The notes: a model not told the origin generated them from the sequence alone. A stretch of DNA of 64,000 nt from an uncultured Bacteroidia bacterium (GCA_902789245.1 CADAND010000007.1:79139-143138); one strand, 5' to 3'. Positions 1 to 11,104 are shown, counted from the stretch's first letter. A program made the numbers and translations.

Positions 1-1
1 G

Positions 2-202
2 GTGAAGCCCGGGGCCGTGGTGATCGATGTCGGCATCAACCGCGACGCGGACGGCAAACTCTGCGGAGACGTGGACTATGTCGGCGCCCGCCTGCGCGCT
101 TCCGCGATCACGCCCGTGCCGGGCGGCGTGGGGCCGATGACCATCGCGATGCTGATGGAGAACACGGTTGAGAGTTTCCTCGCGCGGGTGGAACCGCGTT
201 AG
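2..202 (+). CDS. folD: FolD bifunctional methylenetetrahydrofolate dehydrogenase/cyclohydrolase, C-terminal fragment
   Basis: Only the last 66 codons are present; the gene begins upstream of the window, and the GTG at position 2 is an internal valine rather than a start. The visible part carries the FolD C-terminal signatures [17 protein letters not shown] and [15 protein letters not shown], which form the end of the NAD(P)-binding domain. FolD interconverts 5,10-methylene- and 10-formyl-tetrahydrofolate in the cytoplasm. The stop codon is one base before the ATG of the next gene, so the two may be co-transcribed, although no functional link is obvious. Confidence 0.93.
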   Translation: MKPGAVVIDVGINRDADGKLCGDVDYVGARLRASAITPVPGGVGPMTIAMLMENTVESFLARVEPR

Positions 203-203
203 C

Positions 204-1181
204 ATGGGGGAGTACCGCTATACTTTTCTGAAGTTCCTCAGGGACTGGGCGCTCATCATCGGCATGATTGTGGGCGCCTCCCTGTATCTGGTCTATCATG
301 CCATTCCGGCGCTGCATCCGGCCGGGCCGGTGCTGGAGAGCATCGTCAAGGAAGTGCAGCCGATGCTACTCTTCGCGATGCTCTTCCTAAGTTTCTGCAA
401 GATCGAGCCGCACCAGATGCGCCCGCACCGCTGGATGGGCTGGCTGCTGCTGGTGCAGTCGCTCACGTTCGTGGGGCTGGCGCTGGTGCTGATCATCTGG
501 CCGGCCCTGCCCGCCCGGGCCGGGATCGAGGCGGCGATGCTGTGCCTGATCTGCCCGACGGCGACGGCCTGCGCCGTGGTCACGGGCAAGCTGGGCGGCA
601 ACATGGCGGGGGTGGTGACGTACACCGTGCTGATCAACCTGGTGGTGGCGGTGCTGGTGCCGCTGATGGTGCCGCTGGTCCATCCGATGGCCGGGCTGAC
701 CTTCGGCGAAGCCTTCATGCGTATCCTCGCGAAGGTGTTCCCGCTGCTGATCCTGCCCTGCCTGTCGGCCTGGCTCGTGCGCTACCTGCTGCCGAAGTTC
801 CACGCCTGGCTGATGGGCTTCCCGAACCTGTCTTTCTATATCTGGGCGGTCTCGCTCACGCTCGCCATCCTGATGAGCACCCGCGCCATCGTGCAGAACG
901 ACTCCGGCGCCGCGGCCCTCTGGCAGATCGGCGTCGCGTCGCTGCTCGCCTGCGCCTTCCAGTTCTGGCTGGGCCGCGCCATCGGGCGCCGTTACAAGTG
1001 CCCCATCTCCGCCGGCCAGGCCCTCGGCCAGAAGAACACCGTCTTCGGCATCTGGATGGGCTACACCTTCCTCGACCCCGTCACCTCCGTCGCCGGCGGC
1101 TTCTACTCCATCTGGCACAACTGCTATAACACCTGGCAGATGTACCGCAAGCGTAAATCCGACGAGGCTAAACGGCAATAA
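204..1181 (+). CDS. BASS-family (bile acid:Na+ symporter-like) membrane transporter
   Basis: A 325-residue polytopic inner-membrane protein with about nine or ten hydrophobic segments and short basic loops. The conserved-looking stretch LICPTATACAVVTGKLGGN and the QALGQKNTVFGIW segment recall the Na+-binding crossover regions of the BASS/arsenite-permease-like fold. The ATG at 204 was chosen because it follows the folD stop directly; an upstream in-frame GTG at 168 would overlap folD. The substrate cannot be told from sequence. The C-terminus is basic (YRKRKSDEAKRQ) and probably cytoplasmic. Downstream is a palindrome-rich convergent gap. Confidence 0.75.
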   Translation: MGEYRYTFLKFLRDWALIIGMIVGASLYLVYHAIPALHPAGPVLESIVKEVQPMLLFAMLFLSFCKIEPHQMRPHRWMGWLLLVQSLTFVGLALVLIIWPALPARAGIEAAMLCLICPTATACAVVTGKLGGNMAGVVTYTVLINLVVAVLVPLMVPLVHPMAGLTFGEAFMRILAKVFPLLILPCLSAWLVRYLLPKFHAWLMGFPNLSFYIWAVSLTLAILMSTRAIVQNDSGAAALWQIGVASLLACAFQFWLGRAIGRRYKCPISAGQALGQKNTVFGIWMGYTFLDPVTSVAGGFYSIWHNCYNTWQMYRKRKSDEAKRQ

Positions 1182-1390
1182 GCCGTCATTCGCCGGCTCC
1201 TTTCCGTCATTCGCCGGCCCCGACCGGCGAATCTCGTTTCTCAGGGGCACCAGACCCCTGATTTGCCCCTGGCGACAAGAAAAAAGGGTTGCCAGGGGCA
1301 AAATGGAGTGTTTTTGCCCCTGGGAAGTGGCTGCCGGGCACAAAATGGGGCGCTGGTGTGCCCGAGAAGTGAAATAAAGGGATCCCGGGA
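1182..1390. repeat. Convergent intergenic gap packed with palindromes
   Basis: No gene is seen between the transporter (+) and the ACP operon (-). Positions 1209-1232 hold an ATTCGCCGG/GACCGGCGAAT palindrome that recurs at 11105 and 15686, with a further half-copy near 1189. From 1241 to 1364 there are back-to-back hairpins: tcagggg/cccctga (1241-1261), a 12-bp perfect arm pair 1262-1273/1291-1302, ccaggggcaaaa/ttttgcccctgg (1292-1323) and cgggcac/gtgcccg (1335-1364). These may end transcription from both sides or belong to a small repeat family. Confidence 0.7.
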
Positions 1391-1624
1391 TTAGTTCACG
1401 CGGGCCTCGATGTAGCGGATGATGTCATCGATGGTGGAGAAGCCCTTCAGGTCGCTGTTGGGGATGGAGATGCCGAAGTGCTCTTCGATCCTGGCAATGA
1501 TCTCGATGAACACGAAGGAGTCTATGCCGGAGGCCGCTTTGAAGGCCTCCTCGGTGTTGACTTCCTCTACCGGAAATTCTACATAGTCCTGGAGAATGTT
1601 CAGGAATTCTTTCTTTACATCCAT
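1391..1624 (-). CDS. Acyl carrier protein (stand-alone carrier/thiolation domain)
   Basis: A 77-residue acidic protein with the size and helix pattern of an ACP or peptidyl carrier domain. The 4'-phosphopantetheine attachment serine is probably Ser36 in the motif GIDSFVFIE, a variant of the usual DSL, followed by an acidic recognition helix (EIIARIEEHFGI). It is the last gene of a four-gene minus-strand operon, only 5 bases after the adenylating ligase, so it is probably the carrier loaded by that enzyme. It does not sit beside fab genes, which argues against the housekeeping fatty-acid ACP. The acyl or aminoacyl cargo is unknown. Confidence 0.85.
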   Translation of the reverse strand: MDVKKEFLNILQDYVEFPVEEVNTEEAFKAASGIDSFVFIEIIARIEEHFGISIPNSDLKGFSTIDDIIRYIEARVN

Positions 1625-1629
1625 AATAG

Positions 1630-3375
1630 TTAAGACAGCTTGATGCCCTCACCGGAGCAGACGGTCGGCAGGCCGGCCCGCTTGATCTTGCGGGTGGAGG
1701 TCTTCTCGTAGCCGGTGGCGGGGAGTTCTATGTATTCAATTCGTTTGTAATCAGCCAGGGTTTCGTTGATCTGACGCATGGTGGCGGCGATCTTCTCGCG
1801 GTCGGCGCGGATGGCCTCGTTGGAGATGTAGAGGCCGGCCACGAGCACCTCGCGGCTGGCGTTGCCGACGCGCTGCTCCGCCCGGTACACCACGATGTCG
1901 TCGGCGAAGTCCATGCCGGTTTCGATCACGTTCTCGACCTCCTCCGGGCAGATGTTCTTGCCGCTGGGCAGCACGATGGTGTTCTTCTTGCGGCCCATCA
2001 GGAAGATGCGGCCCTGCTCGTCAATGCGGGCGCTGTCGCCGGTGTTGAAGTACCCTTCTGCGTCGAAGACGGCGGCCGTGGCCTCCGGATCCTTGTAGTA
2101 TTCGCGGAAAACGCTCTTGCCGCGCACGCACAGGTCGCCGATGCCGTCCTCGTCCGGGTTGGCGATCTTCACCTCGAGACCCGGGCAGGCCTTGCCCACG
2201 CTGAGGTGCTCGGAGAGCGTGTCGGAATTGATCGAGATGAGCGGACCGCACTCCGTGATGCCGTAGCCGTTTTCGATACGCCAGCCCAGGTCGTTCATCC
2301 CCTTGATGACGACGGGGTTGAGCATCGAGCCGCCGCTGACGATCATGTCGAGTTTGCCGCCGAAAGGCTCATAGATGTCCTTGAACATGCTGTGCGTCTT
2401 GTCGATGCCGAATTTGCGCAGCAGGTTGGAGATCTTGATGCCCTTCTTGAGCTTCTCTTCCTTGCCGGCCTTGCGGGCATTGACCCAGATGTTCTTGTAG
2501 AACGCGTTGAGGATCATCGGGACGATGGTCGTGATGGTGGGCTGGAAGATCTTGATGTTCGTCATCATGTTGCGGATGTTGCCGTTGACGTAAGTCAGAC
2601 GGCCGCTGCCTATACGCGTCATGATGTGCGTGTTGATTTCCGTGGCATGGTGCATCGGAAGGACGCTCATGGAGGTGTTCTCGTCGTCCGTGGCCCGGAT
2701 GGTGTCCATGCAGTTGACCATGTTGGCGGCCAAGTTGGCGTTCGTCAGGACGACACCCTTGTTGGCGCCGGTGGTGCCGCTGGTGAAGAGGATCTTGGCG
2801 GGGGCGTCGAGGTCCAGCTCGCAGTTGCGGTAGGGACCGCCCTCGCCGATTTCGCGGCCGCGCGCGACCAGTTCTTCATAGTAAGGGACGCCGTCGACTT
2901 TCTTGTCGATGGTGATCAGGGCCTTGAGCCGCGGGCACTGGGGCTGCACTTCGCGCAGCAGGGGAAGCTGCTCCGCGCCGCACAGGGCGGCGTCGGCGTC
3001 GCACTTGGCAAGCAGCATGGCGAGCAGCGGGGCGGGGGCGTTGACGTCGATGGGCGTCACGACGCCGACACCGCTGGAGATGCAGATGTCCGCGATGACG
3101 TAGCGGACGCAGTTCTCGGAGACGATGGCGATGTGCTTGCCGCCGAGTCCGGCGTCCAGCAGGCCGTCGCCGAGGCACATCACTTCCTCGTAGATGTCCT
3201 CGGAGGTATGGTAGACGATTTCTTTCTTGTCGTTCAGTTCCGCGAGGATGGGCTGCTTGGGAAGCTGGTCCTTGATGCGTCCCAGCATTTCGCGGATGCT
3301 TTTGTAGTCGCCTTCACGCAGCAGGCGGTTGGCCTGGTGCTGGCGTTCGGTCAGGTAAAGACTGTCCTTTTTCAT
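1630..3375 (-). CDS. AMP-forming acyl-CoA/acyl-ACP ligase (ANL superfamily)
   Basis: A 581-residue adenylate-forming enzyme. The P-loop TSGTTGANKG lies at about residues 198-207, the NGYGITECGP motif at 369-378, GYFNTGD at 441-447 and the hinge/C-terminal motif GRKKNTIVLPSGKNICPEE from about 461. These place it nearer fatty-acid ligases than canonical NRPS adenylation domains. An extra N-terminal stretch of about 45 residues precedes the ligase fold. The ATG at 3375 is 3 bases after the condensation-type gene, and the downstream ACP starts 5 bases after its stop. Inferred role: activate a carboxylic acid as an adenylate and load it on the neighbouring ACP. Confidence 0.85.
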   Translation of the reverse strand: MKKDSLYLTERQHQANRLLREGDYKSIREMLGRIKDQLPKQPILAELNDKKEIVYHTSEDIYEEVMCLGDGLLDAGLGGKHIAIVSENCVRYVIADICISSGVGVVTPIDVNAPAPLLAMLLAKCDADAALCGAEQLPLLREVQPQCPRLKALITIDKKVDGVPYYEELVARGREIGEGGPYRNCELDLDAPAKILFTSGTTGANKGVVLTNANLAANMVNCMDTIRATDDENTSMSVLPMHHATEINTHIMTRIGSGRLTYVNGNIRNMMTNIKIFQPTITTIVPMILNAFYKNIWVNARKAGKEEKLKKGIKISNLLRKFGIDKTHSMFKDIYEPFGGKLDMIVSGGSMLNPVVIKGMNDLGWRIENGYGITECGPLISINSDTLSEHLSVGKACPGLEVKIANPDEDGIGDLCVRGKSVFREYYKDPEATAAVFDAEGYFNTGDSARIDEQGRIFLMGRKKNTIVLPSGKNICPEEVENVIETGMDFADDIVVYRAEQRVGNASREVLVAGLYISNEAIRADREKIAATMRQINETLADYKRIEYIELPATGYEKTSTRKIKRAGLPTVCSGEGIKLS

Positions 3376-3378
3376 GAA

Positions 3379-4737
3379 TTAAAACAGTTCGTTAAGCGGA
3401 GCGTCAGGATGGGCAAGCACCTTCTCCATGACGCGGTTGTACACGTTTTGAAAATCGACCAGCTGTGCGGGCGTGACCAGCAGCTTCTGGACGTCGTAGT
3501 TGATGAAGACCTCGTTGCGCTTGACGTCGTGCATGATGGCGATGTAGGTCACCAGCGCGCCCTTGCCGTTGCTGTGGAGCTGGAAGGTGACGCCGTCCGG
3601 CGCCGTGAACGGGATGTAGGAGAAGCCCGCGCAGTTCAGGAAACGGAGCATGGAGAACTTCCATGCGTCGTGCTGCATCTTTTCCATGTCGAGGTAGGAC
3701 AGGCGCGTGTGGCGGAAGAATTCATTGTGCTCCCCGGCCATCACGTTGGCGAGGTCCTGGAAACTCTTGCCGTAGTCAATGTCCGTGACGGCGGCCACGG
3801 CCGAGCACTTGGTGCCGGCGGTCTTGCGGTCGGCGACCGTGCCGCGGCAGTTGAGGATCAGCACGTTGGCCATGCGGCGCTCCCGGTCGTTGATCAGCGA
3901 GAGGGCCAGCGAGAAGCTCATCAGGAAGAAGGCGGTCATGGAGATGCCGTTGTCCGTGCACCACTTCTCCGCAGCCTGGGTGATCGAATTCGGGACGGCG
4001 AACTGGAAGGGGTCGGTGTCGCAGCGGACGAAGAGGTAGGGCAGTCCGAATTCGCCCTTGTGCTTGTACTTGAGCCAGCGGTCGGAGCGGTTGCCGTGCG
4101 TGCCGCAGTAGACAGGGTGCTCAGGATGACGGTTGAAGTAGTAGTCGCGGTAGAAGTCCCTGTCGCGCTCCAGGGCCGTCGCATCGTTGCGGTATTCGTT
4201 GTCCTTGCGGATGATTTCCTCGAAGCTGCCGGGTGCCGGGGGAAGTTCCTTCCCGTCCCGCAGGGCGGCATACACGGCCAGCAGGTCCGCGACCAGGACG
4301 CCGATGCCGTAGGTGTCGGCCACGTAGTGGCTGATCTTGCAGATCACCATCTTCTTGCCGTCCGGATTCACGGCATATACGACGCGCAGCACGTCGCCTT
4401 TGGCCACGTCGGTGGGCTTGCGGCGGAAGCGGCGGAAGAAGGCCTCGTAGGCGTCGTTCGAGTCGAGGCGCAGGGACGGAATCTTGCCGACTTTGCGCTC
4501 TTTCTCGAAATACTGCATTGTCTCCTTGCCCTGCTGGACGAAACGGAGCCGGAGGCAGTCGTGGCGCTCAAAGAGTTTGTTGAGCGCCTGCGTCATCAGC
4601 GCTTCGTCGAATCCTTCGTCGAAGGTGACGGAAAACAGGATGTTCAGGACGCGTTTGAAAAGGGCGTATTTGTTCTGGAGACGGATGACATCCTGCGAAC
4701 AGGAAAAGTGATAAAGCGGTTGACCGTTTATTTCCAT
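3379..4737 (-). CDS. Condensation-domain-like acyltransferase
   Basis: A 452-residue cytoplasmic protein resembling the chloramphenicol-acetyltransferase/NRPS condensation fold. The central motif reads SHYVADTYG, matching HHxxxDG with the second histidine (His137) and the aspartate (Asp141) kept but the first His and the Gly replaced. Early residues (LFERHDCLRLRF) also resemble the C-domain pattern of a helix followed by RHxxLR. It overlaps the upstream gene by 10 bases and is followed after 3 bases by the ligase. Expected role: transfer an acyl group from the ACP to an amine or alcohol acceptor. A wax-ester-synthase or PapA-type enzyme is an alternative reading. The product is unknown. Confidence 0.75.
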   Translation of the reverse strand: MEINGQPLYHFSCSQDVIRLQNKYALFKRVLNILFSVTFDEGFDEALMTQALNKLFERHDCLRLRFVQQGKETMQYFEKERKVGKIPSLRLDSNDAYEAFFRRFRRKPTDVAKGDVLRVVYAVNPDGKKMVICKISHYVADTYGIGVLVADLLAVYAALRDGKELPPAPGSFEEIIRKDNEYRNDATALERDRDFYRDYYFNRHPEHPVYCGTHGNRSDRWLKYKHKGEFGLPYLFVRCDTDPFQFAVPNSITQAAEKWCTDNGISMTAFFLMSFSLALSLINDRERRMANVLILNCRGTVADRKTAGTKCSAVAAVTDIDYGKSFQDLANVMAGEHNEFFRHTRLSYLDMEKMQHDAWKFSMLRFLNCAGFSYIPFTAPDGVTFQLHSNGKGALVTYIAIMHDVKRNEVFINYDVQKLLVTPAQLVDFQNVYNRVMEKVLAHPDAPLNELF

Positions 4738-5579
4738 TGTTGTTTGAGTTTAAGAAGATTCTTGTATTCGTCGCGCTCCGCCTTGGCGGGCTCGCTGAAG
4801 GACTTGTAGCGGCGCTCCGCATAGTCCAGGATCAGGCGCGCTTCCTCGCGGTCGGACAACTCGCCGATGCTCTTCTCCGTCCAGGGGAGGGCCTGCTTCA
4901 TGGCGTCGGTGTAGGCGTAGCGGTCGATGTTGCTGGCGCCCGACAGTTTGGCGAGCTTGGCGCTGTGCTCTGCGGCCAGGGACGCCCGCTTGCTTGCGCT
5001 CATGTTGCGTTCATACAGGCGCGATGCGAGATAGATGTAGGTGATGAGCCGGGGCTCGTCCTTCGGGGCGTTCAGCGCCGCGGCGCGGGCGTAGTTGATA
5101 CCGCTCTCCTTGGATTTGAGCGGATGGTAATAATAAATCTCCGAGAGCGCCTGCCAGGCTTCGGACATGTGCGGATCCAGTTGGTTCAGGATGCGGGTCA
5201 GGTCTTCGGTCATCTTCGGCACGGCGGCGGCCTGCTCCATCATGGGGTGGGTCTGGCACTCCCGGCCCACGTTGGCGCAATGCCACATGAGGCACAGCGC
5301 ATCCCGGGGGTTCGCCCGGCAGCCCTGCTCAGCGTACTCGATGCCTTTGGTAAAACGCTCGCGGCGCGCCATCTTGTCGGTCTGGGCGTCGCCTATCATA
5401 TAGCTGACTCGCGCGAGGCGCCAGAGCACGGACGCCTTCTCCTGTGCGTTCTCGGCCTTCGGGAGCATCTCCAGCAGGGTCTGCTCGCAGGCAGGGTAGT
5501 CATTGCCGCGCTGGAAAGCCTTGTCCACGGACTGGAACTGCAGCGCCAGCAGGGGAATCAAAAGTAGAGTCTTAATCAT
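4728..5579 (-). CDS. Exported TPR-like helical protein, first gene of the acyltransferase operon
   Basis: 283 residues starting with a short hydrophobic leader (MIKTLLLIPLLALQF) that looks like a Sec signal without a lipobox cysteine. The rest is alpha-helical with TPR-like spacing (ASVLWRLARVSYMIGD, GIEYAEQGCRANPRDALCLMWHCA, SEAWQALSEIYYYHP), recalling eukaryotic RMDN-type helical repeats. The open frame extends to a TTG at 5588, but the ATG at 5579 fits the leader better. A TAAATTTG box ends only 6 bases upstream, so the mRNA may be nearly leaderless. Its role beside a cytoplasmic acyltransferase is not clear; it could handle the product in the periplasm. Confidence 0.7.
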   Translation of the reverse strand: MIKTLLLIPLLALQFQSVDKAFQRGNDYPACEQTLLEMLPKAENAQEKASVLWRLARVSYMIGDAQTDKMARRERFTKGIEYAEQGCRANPRDALCLMWHCANVGRECQTHPMMEQAAAVPKMTEDLTRILNQLDPHMSEAWQALSEIYYYHPLKSKESGINYARAAALNAPKDEPRLITYIYLASRLYERNMSASKRASLAAEHSAKLAKLSGASNIDRYAYTDAMKQALPWTEKSIGELSDREEARLILDYAERRYKSFSEPAKAERDEYKNLLKLKQQWK

Positions 5580-5722
5580 AATGGACAAATTTACGAAATC
5601 CTGAAATACGTGACTAATTTCGTGTCGAATACTTGCATAAATTGATAAAAGCGCTATATTTGTGACGAAGTAATCCGTTCTGTGACGGATTGCGGTTATG
5701 TTCAGTTTTCGTCACACAAGCC
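5580..5722. promoter_or_regulatory. Divergent promoter region between the acyltransferase operon and the LytTR gene
   Basis: Two Bacteroidota -7 boxes face outward: TAAATTTG on the minus strand (5586-5593) and TATATTTG on the plus strand (5655-5662), the latter with a TTG near 5633 as a possible -33 element. GTGACGAA (5662-5669) pairs with TTCGTCAC (5708-5715), enclosing a second perfect pair AATCCGT/ACGGATT (5672-5691). TGTGACG occurs at 5661 and 5681, exactly 20 bases apart. ACGTGAC lies at 5608 and CGTGTC at 5621. The arrangement suggests operators for one or both genes. Confidence 0.7.
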
Positions 5723-6514
5723 ATGAACGCCCTTTCAGACCTCTTCCGCCGCTATACGACCGAGCTGTGGTATATCCTCCTGGCCCCTTTCTTTTTCTTC
5801 GTTTTCATGCTGGTCTGGACGCCGTTCCACTGTGAGGAGACCCTGGACATGGGCCGCTCGCTGTTCATCTTCAACGTGACGATGCTGTCGTGCATTGCGC
5901 TCGTCACGATTCTCCTTTACCGGACCCTTCGCTACCTGCTCCGCGGATATCTTAACCGCAACTGGTGGCAGCTCGCGGCCTGGAATGTGCTGGAACTGAC
6001 GGTGATCACCTATTTCTTTGCGCTCTACCTTTTCCTGATGGATCCGAGTGCGCCCTATTTTACCTGGCTGGCACGTTGCGTCCCTTTTTCCTTCCTGGTC
6101 CTGGTCTTCCCCTATGCCGGCATCGGGGTCGTCTGCGGCCTGATCACGGCGAGTCGGACGCCTGCCGCCGAAAAGGAGCTGGTCCGCTTCTCCAATGCCG
6201 GGCGGCAGGTTCGCCTCGTGCTGCTCAAGGACGCCATCCTGTACGTCAAGGCGCAGGAAAATTATGTCCGTATCTATTATCTCGAAAACGGCCACCCCAA
6301 GGACTACATGCTCCGCTCGACGATGCTGGCGATCGCGCCGCTGATGGAGCATTACGGCTTCATCCGTTCCCATCGCTCGTACTACGTCAATCCTTCGCAT
6401 GTCGTCGCCCTGCGGCGCGACCGCGACGACGTCTTCAGCGCCGAGCTCGACGTGCCCGACACCATCCTTCCCATCTCAAAGCGCGTCTATCAGGAGCTTG
6501 CCCAACGCCTGTAG
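5723..6514 (+). CDS. Membrane-anchored LytTR-family transcriptional regulator
   Basis: 263 residues. Four hydrophobic segments occupy roughly residues 12-150 (for example WYILLAPFFFFVFML and FSFLVLVFPYAGIGVVCGL). A C-terminal LytTR DNA-binding domain follows, with ILYVKAQENYVRIYY, a region similar to SMKNIE-type helices, and the hallmark FIRSHRSYYVNPSHV. There is no receiver domain, so sensing is probably through the membrane part. The ATG at 5723 was preferred to an in-frame TTG at 5690. It is divergent from the condensation/ligase/ACP operon and is its likely regulator. A second regulator of the same architecture lies at 61320-62123. Confidence 0.88.
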   Translation: MNALSDLFRRYTTELWYILLAPFFFFVFMLVWTPFHCEETLDMGRSLFIFNVTMLSCIALVTILLYRTLRYLLRGYLNRNWWQLAAWNVLELTVITYFFALYLFLMDPSAPYFTWLARCVPFSFLVLVFPYAGIGVVCGLITASRTPAAEKELVRFSNAGRQVRLVLLKDAILYVKAQENYVRIYYLENGHPKDYMLRSTMLAIAPLMEHYGFIRSHRSYYVNPSHVVALRRDRDDVFSAELDVPDTILPISKRVYQELAQRL

Positions 6515-6535
6515 GATAAAGTGTTGAAAACTTTT

Positions 6536-9645
<3,110 letters not shown>

Positions 9646-9666
9646 TCCTGCATTCAAAATAGTACT

Positions 9667-11040
9667 ATGGCTCAAATTCAAAAAGAACAGGCCATTTACG
9701 ATGCCCGCAAGCTCGGCAAGGGCAAAATGACCGTCCTCGGCCTCCAGCATCTCTTCGCGATGTTCGGGGCCACCGTTCTCGTTCCGGTGATCACCGGACT
9801 CTCCGTTTCCTCGACCCTGCTTTTCGCAGGTCTCGGTACGCTGCTTTTCCACTTGCTGACCAAGATGAAGGTGCCGGCCTTCCTCGGCTCCTCCTTCGCC
9901 TTCCTCGGCGGTTACGCCGCCGTGGCGCAGATGGGCGCCGACAAGGGCCTCGACCTGGCGACTTCGCTGCCTTACGCTTGCATCGGCGTGTTCTGTGCGG
10001 GCCTGCTGTACTTCGTGCTGGCCGGCTTCTTCGCCGCCTTCGGCGCCAAGAAGGTCCTCCGCTACTTCCCGCCCATCGTGACGGGTCCGATCATCATCGC
10101 CATCGGCCTGACGCTCTCCGGCTCCGCCATCCAGAACTGCGCGCAGAACTGGTGGATCGCCATCCTGGCCGTCGCTATTGTCGTGAACTGCAACATCTGG
10201 GGTAAGAAGATGGTCCAGATCGTGCCGATTCTGCTCGGCGTGGTCGGCTCCTACGCCGTGGCCGCCTGCTTCGGACAGGTGGACTTCAGCGGCGTGAAGG
10301 ACGCCGCCTGGGTGGGCCTGCCGTTCCAGTGGAAGGACACGGCCTTCGCCGTGTTCCGGAACCCGGACTGGGGCCTGGTCATCGCCGCCATCATCGCCAT
10401 CCTGCCGATCTCGCTCGCCACGATGGTCGAGCACATCGGCGACATGTGCGCCATCTCCTCCACGACGGAGATCAATTACCTGGAGGATCCGGGCCTGCAC
10501 CGCACCCTCATGGGTGACGGTCTCGCCACGGCGCTCGCCTCCCTGTTCGGCGCCCCGGCCAACACGACCTACGGCGAGAACACCGGCGTGCTCAACATCA
10601 CCAAGGTCTTCGACCCGCGCGTGATCCGCATCGCGGCCATCTTCGCCATCATCCTGTCCTTCTGCCCGAAATTCGCCGCGCTCATCGGCGCGATGCCCGC
10701 CGCGACCATCGGCGGCGTGTCGCTGGTGCTCTACGGTATGATCTCGGCGGTCGGTGTGCGCAACATCGTGGAGAACCAGGTGGACTTCACCTCCTCCCGT
10801 AACCTCATCATCGCCGCCCTCATCCTCGTGCTGGCCATCGGTATCAAGTACGGCGCGAACGACGCCATCGACCTCGGCTTCACCAAGCTGAGCGGCCTGG
10901 CGGTCGCGGCCCTCGTGGGCATCTTCCTGAACGCGCTCCTGCCGGGCAACGACTATGAGTTCGGCAAGGGTCAGGGCGACACCGCCATGAGCTTCACGCC
11001 CCGTAAGTCGGTGGATGAAGTAGCTTCAGAAGAAGAATAA
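9667..11040 (+). CDS. uraA: NCS2-family nucleobase permease, uracil permease-like
   Basis: 457 residues with about 14 membrane segments. QHLFAMFGATVLVP, PAFLGSSFAF and TYGENTGVLNITKVFDP are hallmark stretches of the UraA branch of NCS2 transporters, where the glutamates in the MVEHIGD and TYGENTG regions bind the base and proton. It probably imports uracil by proton symport; because it lies 21 bases after guaA, another base such as xanthine is possible. A strong hairpin terminator follows, closing a likely guaB-guaA-permease operon. Confidence 0.85.
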   Translation: MAQIQKEQAIYDARKLGKGKMTVLGLQHLFAMFGATVLVPVITGLSVSSTLLFAGLGTLLFHLLTKMKVPAFLGSSFAFLGGYAAVAQMGADKGLDLATSLPYACIGVFCAGLLYFVLAGFFAAFGAKKVLRYFPPIVTGPIIIAIGLTLSGSAIQNCAQNWWIAILAVAIVVNCNIWGKKMVQIVPILLGVVGSYAVAACFGQVDFSGVKDAAWVGLPFQWKDTAFAVFRNPDWGLVIAAIIAILPISLATMVEHIGDMCAISSTTEINYLEDPGLHRTLMGDGLATALASLFGAPANTTYGENTGVLNITKVFDPRVIRIAAIFAIILSFCPKFAALIGAMPAATIGGVSLVLYGMISAVGVRNIVENQVDFTSSRNLIIAALILVLAIGIKYGANDAIDLGFTKLSGLAVAALVGIFLNALLPGNDYEFGKGQGDTAMSFTPRKSVDEVASEEE

Positions 11041-11066
11041 AGATTCTGGGCGAGGCCCGGAAACAG

Positions 11067-11097
11067 AAAAGCCCGAGGCAGCAGCCCCGGGCTTTTT
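11067..11097 (+). terminator. Intrinsic terminator after the nucleobase permease gene
   Basis: gcccgaggc (11071-11079) pairs with gccccgggc (11084-11092) apart from one mismatch, flanked by AAAA and TTTTT, so it can act on both strands. The permease gene ends at 11040 and htpG converges at 11125. Confidence 0.85.
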
Positions 11098-11104
11098 CGT
11101 TATC

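Noticed and set aside
1190-1380. Possible small protein gene in the gap after the BASS transporter
   Set aside because: The sequence is dominated by palindromes, and the only open frame across it is antisense to the transporter.
2206-4809. 867-codon plus-strand open frame opposite the ligase and condensation genes
   Set aside because: It is the antisense shadow of well-recognised minus-strand genes, with the Val/Asp/His/Gly-rich composition typical of shadows in high-GC DNA.
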